Positions 1-8,056 of a stretch of DNA of 45,236 bases are shown here, one piece after another. Source of the stretch: CAYMPH01 sp964392365. Lineage in GTDB: Bacteria > Spirochaetota > UBA4802 > UBA5550. The translations under genes were made by a program, and so were the position numbers. The notes under the pieces are model-generated. The model saw only the letters and a list, made by a program, of their open reading frames with translations. It was not told the origin of the DNA and ran no database searches. The DNA lies in NCBI GenBank assembly GCA_964392365.1, contig CAYMPH010000025.1, forward strand, positions 1 to 45,236, written 5' to 3'. How positions within the stretch are numbered: position 1 is the stretch's first letter; each line of letters starts with the position of its first letter.

Positions 1-1226
1 AAAAGCACGAAAAGCTTTTATCAATGAAAGAAAGTGAATTTCAGGAAAAAGAAAGCGAATTAAAAAAGGAATTTGAAAAACACAGGCAGGAGCTTGAAAG
101 AATTGCCGGAATGAGTTCCGAAGAAGCCAAACAGCTTCTTATGAAGAATATTGAGAATGATGCGAGATTCGATGCAATGAAACTCGTAACGAAGATTGAG
201 GAAGAAGCAAAACGTACAGCTGAAAAGAAAGCCAAGGATATAGTCCTTTCCGCAATTCAGAGAAACGCAACAGAATACACTTCTGAAAGTACAATTACAA
301 CAGTTAATCTTCCGTCTGATGAAATGAAAGGCCGTATTATCGGAAGAGAGGGAAGAAATATCCGCACCCTTGAAAATTTCACAGGCGTGGATATGATTAT
401 AGATGATACACCTGAAGTTGTTGTAATCTCAGGTTTTGATCCTGTAAGACGTGAAATAGCAAGACTCGCGCTTGAGCGTCTCATTCAGAATGGAAGAATT
501 CATCCGTCGAGAATTGAAGAAGTTGTAGAAAAGGTTACACACGAACTTGATGAAAGCATGCTTGAGGAAGGTGAAAAAGCGGCATACCAGCTTGGTATTC
601 CAGGTGTAAATAAAGATGCGTTGTACAATATTGGAAAGCTGAAATACAGAACAAGTTACGGGCAGAGCGTTCTTTCCCATAGTATAGAGGTTGCGAATCT
701 TGCAGGCATTATCGCTGGCGAACTTAATCTCGATCACAATCTCGCTAAAAGAGCAGGACTTCTTCACGATATAGGCAAAGGAAGCGTTGTTGAAGGTGAG
801 GGAGCTCACGCAATTATCGGCGCTGAAATGGCAAAGAAATACGGCGAGAATGATAAATGCGTGAATATAATCGCGTCTCACCATAATGACAGGGAAGCTA
901 CTTCGTTCGAGGCTGTAATCATCCAGGTTGCAGATGCGATATCAGCATCTAGACCCGGAGCAAGAAGGGAATCGCTTGATACTTATTTAAAAAGACTTGA
1001 GAATCTTGAAAATATAGCCATGAGTTTTAAAGGCGTTGAAAAGTGTTTTGCAATTCAGGCAGGCCGCGAAATACGGGTCATGGTTGATAACAATCTTGTG
1101 AGCGATGAAAAGGCTGTCAGTATGGCGCGTGAAATTGCTTCAAGAATTGAGGGCGAATTAAAATATCCCGGTATTGTACGTGTTACTTTAATCAGAGAAA
1201 CGAGAGTTATTGAATTTGCTAAATAG
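1..1226 (+). CDS. rny: Ribonuclease Y, 5' end cut off by the window edge
   Basis: This is the membrane-anchored endoribonuclease that starts mRNA decay. The reading frame is open to the left edge from base 3, so the internal ATG at 24 is not the real start. About 400 residues after that ATG are visible; whole family members are about 510-520, so the N-terminal membrane helix and part of the coiled coil are missing. Counting from the ATG at 24, residues 1-80 are charged coiled coil, the KH domain carries GRIIGREGRN at about 103-112, and the HD domain has H219, LLHDIGK at 246-252 and the second HH pair near 286. The ymdB-like gene follows after 12 bases, an arrangement known from other bacteria, so they are probably co-transcribed. 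Identification is very safe. Confidence 0.96.
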   Translation, partial: KHEKLLSMKESEFQEKESELKKEFEKHRQELERIAGMSSEEAKQLLMKNIENDARFDAMKLVTKIEEEAKRTAEKKAKDIVLSAIQRNATEYTSESTITTVNLPSDEMKGRIIGREGRNIRTLENFTGVDMIIDDTPEVVVISGFDPVRREIARLALERLIQNGRIHPSRIEEVVEKVTHELDESMLEEGEKAAYQLGIPGVNKDALYNIGKLKYRTSYGQSVLSHSIEVANLAGIIAGELNLDHNLAKRAGLLHDIGKGSVVEGEGAHAIIGAEMAKKYGENDKCVNIIASHHNDREATSFEAVIIQVADAISASRPGARRESLDTYLKRLENLENIAMSFKGVEKCFAIQAGREIRVMVDNNLVSDEKAVSMAREIASRIEGELKYPGIVRVTLIRETRVIEFAK

Positions 1227-1238
1227 AAGTTATTTTTA

Positions 1239-2021
1239 ATGATAAAAAACACATTAAAAATAATGGCAATCGGCGATGTGGTTGGAAGTGCCGGAAGAAG
1301 CATTCTCGCAAATAAACTCAGCCTTTTAAAAGAAAGATTAAGGGCTGATATAATAATTGTTAATGGCGAGAATGCTGCAGGAGGCAGGGCTATTACGCCT
1401 GAAGCGGTAAATGATATATTCCGGGCTGGTGCTGATGTAATTACCACAGGCAACCATGTCTGGGATAATAATGATATTCTGAAAATTATTGATGTTGAAC
1501 CTCATCTTCTCAGGCCTGCCAATTTTCCTGCAGGTGTCAGAGGCAAAGGCTTTTACATGTTAAATTATAAGGGTGCAAAAATCTGCATAATTAATTTAAT
1601 GGGTAGAGTTAATATGTTCCCCATGGACTGCCCTTTTAGAAAATTTGATGAAATATATGAATTGAATAAAAACGAGGCTGATGCCTTTATAGTTGATTTT
1701 CATGCGGAAGCCACATCTGAAAAAAGGGCTTTCGGATGGTATGCATCTGAAAGGGCAACCGTTGTTTATGGAACACATACCCACGTTCAGACTGCTGATG
1801 AAGAAATTTTAAACGGGAAAACGGCATATATCACTGATATCGGCATGACAGGATCATTTGATTCTGTGATAGGGATGAATAAAAATTATTCAATAGAGAA
1901 ATTTCTGAAACAGATTAAAGTTAAACTTGATTCTGCAACTGAAAATCTTAAGATAAATGGAGCTCTGTTTGTAATCGGGAGCGGCGGAATACCGCAAGAG
2001 ATTATTAGAATTTCCGAGTAA
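1239..2021 (+). CDS. ymdB: YmdB-like metallophosphoesterase (TIGR00282 family)
   Basis: The 260-residue protein matches the YmdB family of calcineurin-like phosphoesterases, whose studied members hydrolyse 2',3'- or 3',5'-cyclic nucleotides. Visible metal-site motifs are IGDVVG near residue 12, NGENAAGG near 42-49, TTGNHVWD near 70-77, DFHAEATSEK near 152-161 and YGTHTHVQTADE near 176-187. The size is the usual one for the family. The start at 1239 places the first motif where family members have it; no strong ribosome binding site is visible. It lies between rny and dxs, and its stop codon touches the dxs ATG directly, so the three genes look like one transcript. The exact substrate cannot be read from the sequence. 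Confidence 0.9.
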   Translation: MIKNTLKIMAIGDVVGSAGRSILANKLSLLKERLRADIIIVNGENAAGGRAITPEAVNDIFRAGADVITTGNHVWDNNDILKIIDVEPHLLRPANFPAGVRGKGFYMLNYKGAKICIINLMGRVNMFPMDCPFRKFDEIYELNKNEADAFIVDFHAEATSEKRAFGWYASERATVVYGTHTHVQTADEEILNGKTAYITDIGMTGSFDSVIGMNKNYSIEKFLKQIKVKLDSATENLKINGALFVIGSGGIPQEIIRISE

Positions 2022-3911
2022 ATGGCCATGTTGCTTGATATGATCAATAGCGTAGAAGACCTTCGCAGAATGAAAGTGGAAGACCTTCCTCTTTTAGCAG
2101 ACGAACTGCGCGCATATATCATAGACGTAATATCAAAAAATGGCGGGCATATTGCTTCCTCACTCGGAGTTGTAGAACTTACAATCGCGCTTCACTACAC
2201 TTTAAAAACACCAATTGATAAAATCATATGGGATGTAGGTCATCAGAGCTATGCACATAAAATTTTAACCGGCAGGCGCGATCTGTTTCCGTCGATCAGG
2301 CAGTATGGCGGAATAAGCGGATTTCCCAAGAGAAGCGAATCCCCATTTGATACATTTGATACCGGGCACAGCAGTACCAGCCTGTCTCTTGCTCTTGGCG
2401 AGGCTGTTGGAAGGGATTTCCAGGGCGGGAACTACGAGATTGTTGCTGTTATTGGAGACGGTTCCATGACAAGCGGCATGGCTTTCGAGGCGCTCAATCA
2501 GATCGGGCATCTGAAAAAAAATCTTACAATAATCTTAAATGATAATGAACATTCCATCTCAGAAAATGTCGGAGCGCTTTCATCATATCTTACGCGCGTG
2601 ATTTCGAGTCATTTTTACAACACTGTGCGCAGCAGATCTATTGAGATGATGAAAAAGATTCCAAAAATCGGGAAATATATCTATAACTTTATGCTGAAAA
2701 CCGCAAACAATTTCAAGGGAACTCTTGTGCCCGGAATGTTTTTTGAAGAGATGGGTGTAAGGTACTTTGGCCCGATTGACGGTCATGATACTTCTCTTCT
2801 TATTGAGATACTCCGGAATATCAGGAATGTTGAGCCTGGTCCTAAAATAATTCATGTGATAACCAGGAAGGGCAAAGGGTATCTTCCGGCAGAGATGTCT
2901 CCTTCGAGATTTCATGGGGTGAGCCAGTTTGATATCAGTACAGGCAGGACTCTGGCTGTTAAAAAATTCGACACCTATTCTGAGGTTGCAGGCAAAACTC
3001 TCGCTGAAATTGCAGTTAATGATAAAAAAATTGTAGCAATCACTGCTGCCATGATGGAGGGAACCGGCCTTTGCGAATTTGAAAAACATTTTCCGGACAG
3101 GGTATTCGATGTCGGAATAGCAGAACAGCATGCTGTAACATTTGCAGCAGCTCTCGCATCAACCGGAATGAAGCCTTTTGTATCAATATATTCCACCTTT
3201 TTGCAGAGGGCCGTAGATCAGCTGATTCACGATGTGTCAATAATGAATCTGCCTGTAAAGCTGCTTATAGACAGGGCCGGCATTGTTGGCGAGGATGGTG
3301 AGACTCATCATGGTCTTTATGACATAGGCATTATTAAAAATATTCCTAATTTTATTTTTTTATCCCCTGTCAACGGCAGAGAACTGCGCGATATGATCTA
3401 TTTTGCCGCGGATTATAATAAAGGACCTGTTGCAATTAGATACCCGAGAGGGAAAACCCGCGAAGAAATAAACTACTCGAAGCATGAAAAATTCATTCCG
3501 GGCAAAATTAAAATTGTTTCAACTGGAAAGGATATTGCACTGCTTGCTCTGGGCGATATGACTGGAACAGCTGAAGAAATCAGGGACTTGCTTGCAGATA
3601 AAAAAATATCTGCAGGTGTAATTAAAATCCAAAGCATTAAACCTCTTGATGTAAATGGTATTGAAAAAGTTTTAAAAAATGTAAAAGCTTTCATTACCCT
3701 TGAAAATGGTCTTTTAAGCGGAGGTGCAGGTGAATGTATTCTTTCTGCAATCCGTCCTGAATTCAGAGCGAAGTATCTTTTCAGTACCGGTTTTCCGGAT
3801 AGGCTGATTCCGCACGGCTCTCATGATGATTTAATGAAGGAATTCGGACTTGATTCTGTTTCAATTTCTAAAAGAATTTTATCTCAAACTGTTTTTAAAA
3901 AATTTAAATAA
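2022..3911 (+). CDS. dxs: 1-Deoxy-D-xylulose-5-phosphate synthase
   Basis: This thiamin-diphosphate enzyme joins pyruvate and glyceraldehyde-3-phosphate to give DXP, the entry to MEP isoprenoid synthesis and a precursor for thiamin and vitamin B6. At 629 residues it has full family length. The N-terminal ThDP domain shows SSLGVVELTIALH near 46-58, DVGHQSYAHKIL near 71-82 and GDGSMTSGM at 145-153. The Pyr domain has GIAEQHAVTFAA with the likely catalytic Glu at 368, and the transketolase C-terminal domain is intact. The ATG follows the ymdB stop without a gap; a second ATG two codons later is possible. DXP made here is also a substrate for the pdxJ product encoded at 9061. Confidence 0.97.
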   Translation: MAMLLDMINSVEDLRRMKVEDLPLLADELRAYIIDVISKNGGHIASSLGVVELTIALHYTLKTPIDKIIWDVGHQSYAHKILTGRRDLFPSIRQYGGISGFPKRSESPFDTFDTGHSSTSLSLALGEAVGRDFQGGNYEIVAVIGDGSMTSGMAFEALNQIGHLKKNLTIILNDNEHSISENVGALSSYLTRVISSHFYNTVRSRSIEMMKKIPKIGKYIYNFMLKTANNFKGTLVPGMFFEEMGVRYFGPIDGHDTSLLIEILRNIRNVEPGPKIIHVITRKGKGYLPAEMSPSRFHGVSQFDISTGRTLAVKKFDTYSEVAGKTLAEIAVNDKKIVAITAAMMEGTGLCEFEKHFPDRVFDVGIAEQHAVTFAAALASTGMKPFVSIYSTFLQRAVDQLIHDVSIMNLPVKLLIDRAGIVGEDGETHHGLYDIGIIKNIPNFIFLSPVNGRELRDMIYFAADYNKGPVAIRYPRGKTREEINYSKHEKFIPGKIKIVSTGKDIALLALGDMTGTAEEIRDLLADKKISAGVIKIQSIKPLDVNGIEKVLKNVKAFITLENGLLSGGAGECILSAIRPEFRAKYLFSTGFPDRLIPHGSHDDLMKEFGLDSVSISKRILSQTVFKKFK

Positions 3912-3949
3912 AAGCCCTGACCAGTTTATTGCCGGTATTAGAAATAATC

Positions 3950-4762
3950 ATGAAAAAAATACGACTGGATCTATATTTAGCTGAAAATGCTTTTTCCCAG
4001 ACAAGAGAGAAAGCCAAGAAGGATATTCTTGCAGGCTGGGTAAAGGTTAACGGTGAAACAATAAGAACGGTTTCCAGACTGATTACCGGAGATGAAATTA
4101 TATCCGTTGAAAGAAAAGGCGGAGATTTTGTAAGCCGCGGCGGAGAAAAATTGAGCCGGGCTTTAGAAAAATTCGGTATTGATATTTCAGGTAAAACTAT
4201 TCTGGATCTTGGGGCCTCCACAGGCGGGTTTACCGACTGTCTTCTAAAAAATGGTGCATCTATAGTCTATGCTGTTGATGTCGGATACGGGCAGCTTGAT
4301 TATTCTCTCAGGACGGACACCAGAGTTATTGTTATGGAGAGAAAAAACGCCAAGGATTTAACGATAGACGATTTTGACCGTAAAATTGATTTTATAACAG
4401 CAGATCTTTCATTCATATCCATTGTTAAGGTTATTGATAAAATAAAGCATCTATTTGAGGATACTTGCGGAGTGATTCTAATAAAACCGCAGTTTGAATC
4501 CATGCCAGGCGAGCACAAAAAGGGTGTAGTTAAAAATCCGGATATACATAAATTGATTCTATCAAGAACAATAAAAGCTCTAATAAACATTAATGTTGAA
4601 TTTAAAGATTTAACCTGGTCTCCGCTTAAAGGACCGGCCGGAAATATAGAATTTCTCTTTTATTTTAAGATAAATAAAGCAGATCTAGAAAAAAAAGAAC
4701 CGGCTGGTATGCATAATATTATTTCCGATGTTGTGAATCAAGCCCACGAAGAATTAAAATAA
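3950..4762 (+). CDS. tlyA: TlyA-family rRNA 2'-O-methyltransferase
   Basis: The 270-residue protein belongs to the TlyA/hemolysin A family of S4-domain FtsJ-like methyltransferases; the studied mycobacterial enzyme methylates ribose of cytidines in 16S and 23S rRNA. An S4 RNA-binding domain covers roughly residues 1-62 (RLDLYLAENAFSQTREKAKK). The Rossmann methyltransferase follows, with ILDLGASTGGFTDCLL near 82-97, ADLSFIS near 148-154 and the LIKPQFE motif near 177-183 typical of the K-D-K-E catalytic set. I chose the ATG at 3950, not the TTG at 3929, because MKKIRLDLYL is the normal start of the S4 domain. It lies 38 bases after dxs and may share its transcript. The haemolysin name in older annotations is unlikely to describe the real role. 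Confidence 0.92.
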   Translation: MKKIRLDLYLAENAFSQTREKAKKDILAGWVKVNGETIRTVSRLITGDEIISVERKGGDFVSRGGEKLSRALEKFGIDISGKTILDLGASTGGFTDCLLKNGASIVYAVDVGYGQLDYSLRTDTRVIVMERKNAKDLTIDDFDRKIDFITADLSFISIVKVIDKIKHLFEDTCGVILIKPQFESMPGEHKKGVVKNPDIHKLILSRTIKALININVEFKDLTWSPLKGPAGNIEFLFYFKINKADLEKKEPAGMHNIISDVVNQAHEELK

Positions 4763-4803
4763 AAAAGTATCTGTGCTGGTAATCATGCGTTAATTTTCAT
4801 CCA

Positions 4804-4955
4804 TGTCATTCCCGTGAAAACGGGAATCCAGGATTTTGATAATGCTGTGATTCCTTCCGATTCTACCTGTTAAAAAAGATTTTCAATCCAATTATTATTA
4901 TATAAAATATAAATGGATTCACCCGGGGTGCGCCATCGCCTAAGCGGCAATGACA
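4804..4955. repeat. MITE-like dispersed repeat with terminal inverted repeats
   Basis: The element begins TGTCATTCCCG and ends CGGCAATGACA, which are inverted copies with 10 of 11 bases matching. Just inside the left end, ATTCCCG and CGGGAAT form a small hairpin around TGAAAA. The outer 30 bases resemble a short non-coding repeat that is common in many bacterial genomes. No reading frame is present inside. It separates the tlyA operon from the next promoter and may end transcripts or be a mobile remnant. Confidence 0.6.
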
Positions 4956-4987
4956 GAATAAAAAAGTAAACAAATGATAAATATTTG

Positions 4988-5016
4988 TTGACTGCGTAAA
5001 TTAAGTTGAATTAACT
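4988..5016 (+). promoter_or_regulatory. Probable sigma-70 promoter for the 5053 operon
   Basis: TTGACT at 4988-4993 and TTAACT at 5011-5016 are separated by 17 bases, a good fit to the -35 site and a moderate fit to the -10 site. It stands about 40 bases before the first gene of a long plus-strand run, after the repeat that closes the previous unit. Confidence 0.45.
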
Positions 5017-5023
5017 CGAGTTA
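5012..5023. promoter_or_regulatory. 12-bp perfect palindrome over the promoter -10 region
   Basis: TAACTCGAGTTA is a perfect palindrome overlapping the proposed -10 element, a place where a dimeric repressor could bind. No second copy was noticed, so operator function is only a suggestion. Confidence 0.25.
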
Positions 5024-5052
5024 GTAAATTTGATTTTTTTATTGGAGTCATA

Positions 5053-5406
5053 ATGAGATTTCCATTGTTCATAATATCACTGCTTTTAACTCCCGTTCTT
5101 TTATTTGCTGAAATTAATATGACCGGAGTTATTGCTTATCCTGTTCCTTTTAATCCGAATGTAGCCACGAATATGACAATCCGTTTTGATGGAGTAACTG
5201 TAAATGGAACAATTAAAATAAATATTTATGATGTAAACGGAGATTTACTTTTCACGCAGAATTATTCATCTTCTCCTGTTACATGGAATGGAAGAAATAC
5301 AAATGGAAGGCTTGTTGCGCCCGGGATGTATATAATTAAAGTTGAACTTCAGAATAACGACGGCAGTACAGGCAAAAAACTTATAAGGATACTCATAAAT
5401 TATTGA
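5053..5406 (+). CDS. Small secreted protein with a FlgD-Ig/sorting-like beta domain
   Basis: The 117-residue protein has a clear signal peptide (residues 1-19, hydrophobic ISLLLTPVLLFA) followed by one compact beta-sandwich. The pattern PVPFNPN, then KINIYDVNGDLLF, WNGRNTNGRLVAPGMYIIKV and a C-terminal KKLIRILINY is that of FlgD Ig-like domains, also seen as C-terminal sorting-type domains on secreted proteins. Here the domain stands alone instead of ending a larger protein. The start is preceded by TTGGAGTCATA, a reasonable ribosome binding site. The outer-membrane barrel gene starts 4 bases after the stop, suggesting joint expression and possibly contact between the products at the cell surface. 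Its exact role is unknown. Confidence 0.8.
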   Translation: MRFPLFIISLLLTPVLLFAEINMTGVIAYPVPFNPNVATNMTIRFDGVTVNGTIKINIYDVNGDLLFTQNYSSSPVTWNGRNTNGRLVAPGMYIIKVELQNNDGSTGKKLIRILINY

Positions 5407-5410
5407 TTTT

Positions 5411-6430
5411 ATGAAAACATTAAAGCTAATATTTATCTCAGCAGCATTATTTATTTTTTCTGCTAATGCATTTGCGGATAATTTCGGCGGAGGAAGCCGC
5501 GCTTCATTTTCAAGAGGCGGCTGGGTTGGTGCTGAATATATTGCAATGGGCAAAGCCGCTGAAGTTGTTGCAGATGATGTATTTGCCATATACTGGAATC
5601 CCGCAGGTTTAACAGGTCTTACTGAAGGTAAAAATCTTTCTTCAGATGAAATAACAAATAAAGCAAGAAGCGGAAATATCAGTGAAATTACTGAGGAAGC
5701 TCTTCTTTCTTTTTCAGATGATCAGAAAAAGAAAACTATTGTTCATGTTGGTGTTTCCGGATCAATTCTCGATGCATGGAGAAATACTGGTTTCGTAGGT
5801 GTTGCATTCAACCTGCCTGTTGGAGTTTTTGGAATCGGCTTTTATTCGCTTTTTTCTTTAGGCATTGAAGCAAGGGATGTAACTGGAGCGCTAATAGGAA
5901 GCACTAATTATGTATCAGGCATATCATATCTATCATACGGGTTATCTATAGGAGTTGTTTCAATCGGAGCTTCTCTGAAGGTATTATATGAGGGTATAGG
6001 AGATGTTAATTACATGGGATTTGGAGCAGATGTAGGTGTAAATGTTTCAATTCTTCCTTTCCTGAAAGCTGCTTTTGTTGTTCAGGATATCTGTACCGGT
6101 TTATTCCCTCTGGCAGCGAGCCCTGTTATAGGTCAGAGATATGACTTCGGATATCCTACTCTCAAATTAGGCCTTGCAGTTGAAACAGATTTCGGACTCA
6201 CGATTGCATTCAGTCTTGTTAAGAAAATAGACATTGATCCATTCGGTTTCAGTTTCGGAGTGAGATATGATATTGCAAAATTTTTCACATTATCACTCGG
6301 TGTAAGCGACCTGCTTTTTTCTACCGGTGCCATAATAAAAATATATTCATTCAATATGGCTTATGCTTTTTCAATAGACAGAATTGATTATGGATATAAT
6401 CATACAGTATCCTTATCTATGCTTTTTTAG
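5411..6430 (+). CDS. PorV/UPF0164-like outer-membrane beta-barrel protein
   Basis: The 339-residue product has a signal peptide (SAALFIFSANAFA, cleavage near 22). An aromatic/glycine-rich beta pattern typical of FadL-like barrels continues to a terminal Phe (VSLSMLF), as in many outer-membrane proteins. The segment AEYIAMGKAAEVVADD then IYWNPAGL is the N-terminal signature of the PorV/PorQ and UPF0164 families; UPF0164 proteins are typical of treponemes. The many alternating Gly/Ser strands (GVVSIGASLKVLYEG, FSFGVRYDIAKFF) support a barrel. It follows the FlgD-Ig-like gene by 4 bases. PorV takes part in type IX secretion in Bacteroidetes, but no other such genes are seen here, so a transport role for small hydrophobic compounds or surface scaffolding is equally possible. 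Confidence 0.75.
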   Translation: MKTLKLIFISAALFIFSANAFADNFGGGSRASFSRGGWVGAEYIAMGKAAEVVADDVFAIYWNPAGLTGLTEGKNLSSDEITNKARSGNISEITEEALLSFSDDQKKKTIVHVGVSGSILDAWRNTGFVGVAFNLPVGVFGIGFYSLFSLGIEARDVTGALIGSTNYVSGISYLSYGLSIGVVSIGASLKVLYEGIGDVNYMGFGADVGVNVSILPFLKAAFVVQDICTGLFPLAASPVIGQRYDFGYPTLKLGLAVETDFGLTIAFSLVKKIDIDPFGFSFGVRYDIAKFFTLSLGVSDLLFSTGAIIKIYSFNMAYAFSIDRIDYGYNHTVSLSMLF

Positions 6431-6440
6431 GCGGAAAGGA

Positions 6441-7241
6441 ATGTCTGTTAAAACAAAAATTATGGGAATAATAAATGTCACTCCGGACTCGTTTTATGAC
6501 GGCGGAAAATATATCAATACTGATGACGCAGTCAATAGGGCGATTGAGATGGAAAGATTCGGGGCTTCAATAATCGATATAGGCGGAGAATCAACAAGGC
6601 CCGGATCAAAACCTGTATCAGTTGAAGAGGAACTGAAAAGGGTGATCCCGGTAATAAAAAGATCTGCTGAAATTCTGAAAATTCCCGTTTCAGTTGATAC
6701 AACTAAATCAGCAGTTGCTGAAGAAGCTTTGAAAAGCGGGGCAGTAATTATTAATGATATCAGCGGAATGACCTTTGATGAAAAAATGCAGCCGCTTGCT
6801 GCAAAGTATGGAGCCACGGTTGTAATTATGCATATTAAAGGTGTTCCTGAAACCATGCAGAATAATCCTGTTTATGGAGATATAGTGGAGGAAGTTATTG
6901 ATTTTTTCCTTGAACGTATAGATGAGGCAAACAGTTTCGGAATAGCAAATGAAAAAATTATTCTCGATCCGGGAATAGGATTCGGTAAAACACTTGAGGA
7001 TAATTATATGCTTCTCGGAAATATTCATAGAATAAAGGAGCTTGGCTTTCCTGTCTGTATCGGTCTGTCGCGGAAATCACTAATAGGGAAACTTTATAAA
7101 GAAAGCGAGGACACTCTTCCTGCGACAATAGCTCTTAATTCAGCTGCAGTTTTAAACGGAGCTGATATAATCAGAGTTCACGATGTTAAAGAACATTCTC
7201 TGGCAATGTGCGGTATTGATATGATGAGAAGGGTATCCTAA
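6441..7241 (+). CDS. folP: Dihydropteroate synthase
   Basis: This enzyme joins p-aminobenzoate to hydroxymethyl-dihydropterin diphosphate in folate synthesis and is the target of sulfonamides. The 266-residue TIM barrel has MGIINVTPDSFYDGG near 8-22, IIDIGGESTRPGS near 45-57, the Asp of SVDTTK, ILDPGIGFGKT near 174-184, IGLSRKSLIG near 209-218 and the terminal RVHDVKEH. An upstream in-frame ATG at 6384 lies inside the barrel gene. The ATG at 6441 follows GGAAAGGA and gives the standard N-terminus, so it is preferred. It is the first of a tight folP-cdaA-cdaR-pdxJ run; the gap to cdaA is 5 bases. Confidence 0.96.
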   Translation: MSVKTKIMGIINVTPDSFYDGGKYINTDDAVNRAIEMERFGASIIDIGGESTRPGSKPVSVEEELKRVIPVIKRSAEILKIPVSVDTTKSAVAEEALKSGAVIINDISGMTFDEKMQPLAAKYGATVVIMHIKGVPETMQNNPVYGDIVEEVIDFFLERIDEANSFGIANEKIILDPGIGFGKTLEDNYMLLGNIHRIKELGFPVCIGLSRKSLIGKLYKESEDTLPATIALNSAAVLNGADIIRVHDVKEHSLAMCGIDMMRRVS

Positions 7242-7246
7242 TTTAA

Positions 7247-8056
7247 ATGGAAATGTTCATAGATAAAATGCAGATTCTAATCAGCCCGTTCTGGGGTTAT
7301 ATCAGGACTATTCTTGATATATTCGCAGTTGCATTTATTTTTTACTGGGTATACAAATTTTTAACCAACACCAGAGCTGTACAGCTTATAAAGGGTATTC
7401 TTGTAATATTTTTAATAGCTGTAGTAGCAAATTTTTTAAAGCTCGATACACTCGACTGGCTGATAACAAATATAACATCCTATGTTGTAATTTCTGTAGT
7501 TATACTTTTTCAGCCGGAGCTGAGAAGACTTATTACCCAGTTTGGACAGAGGAACTGGCTTAATGTTGAAACGAATAAAGAAGCTTTTGCTCTTGATGAA
7601 CTTGTTAATGCAATTGAAGAAATGGCAGAAGAGAATATCGGCTCACTTATAGTTATTGAGAGAAAAACTGGTCTTAAAAGTTACGCTGAATCCGGCGTAT
7701 CCATTAATGCTGCTATATCAGAAGAACTTATCCGGACAATATTTTTTCCTCTTACGCCGCTTCATGATGGAGCAATAATTATACAGGAGGGAAAAATTTC
7801 AGCAGCAGCATGTTATCTTCCTCTTTCTGATTCGAAACAGCTGAAAAAACAGCACGGGGCAAGGCATAGAGCAGGACTTGGCATGGCTGAGGAATCAGAT
7901 GCGCTTGTTCTGGTGACCTCTGAGGAAACAGGCGGAATATCTGTAATGGTAAACGGCAGGATGATGCCTAAAATAAGGGTTCAGGATTTAAAGAATATGA
8001 TACTTTATTTCATGAATCCCAAGACTGCAGATGAGGAGTCGTATAAAATTAAATGA
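7247..8056 (+). CDS. cdaA: Diadenylate cyclase CdaA (c-di-AMP synthase)
   Basis: The protein makes cyclic di-AMP from two ATP at the inner membrane. It is 269 residues long, as is usual. Three hydrophobic helices lie at about 19-38, 43-62 and 75-89, followed by the DisA_N catalytic domain. The diagnostic residues are present: PLHDGAIII with D174-G175-A176 and RHRAGLG at 206-212. It overlaps cdaR by the ATGA sequence, so the two are translationally coupled. In many Firmicutes the third partner is glmM; here folP lies before and pdxJ after, and glmM is not in the window. The identification is very safe. Confidence 0.96.
   Translation: MEMFIDKMQILISPFWGYIRTILDIFAVAFIFYWVYKFLTNTRAVQLIKGILVIFLIAVVANFLKLDTLDWLITNITSYVVISVVILFQPELRRLITQFGQRNWLNVETNKEAFALDELVNAIEEMAEENIGSLIVIERKTGLKSYAESGVSINAAISEELIRTIFFPLTPLHDGAIIIQEGKISAAACYLPLSDSKQLKKQHGARHRAGLGMAEESDALVLVTSEETGGISVMVNGRMMPKIRVQDLKNMILYFMNPKTADEESYKIK

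Noticed and set aside
429..884. Minus-strand frame of 151 codons opposite rny
   Set aside because: It lies fully within the conserved KH/HD coding region of rny and its translation resembles no protein family.
2583..3131. Minus-strand frame of 182 codons opposite dxs
   Set aside because: It is fully contained in dxs, whose protein is conserved over this range, and has no recognisable domain.
6384..6440. Longer folP reading starting inside the barrel gene
   Set aside because: The extension has no family support, and GGAAAGGA stands immediately before the ATG at 6441.
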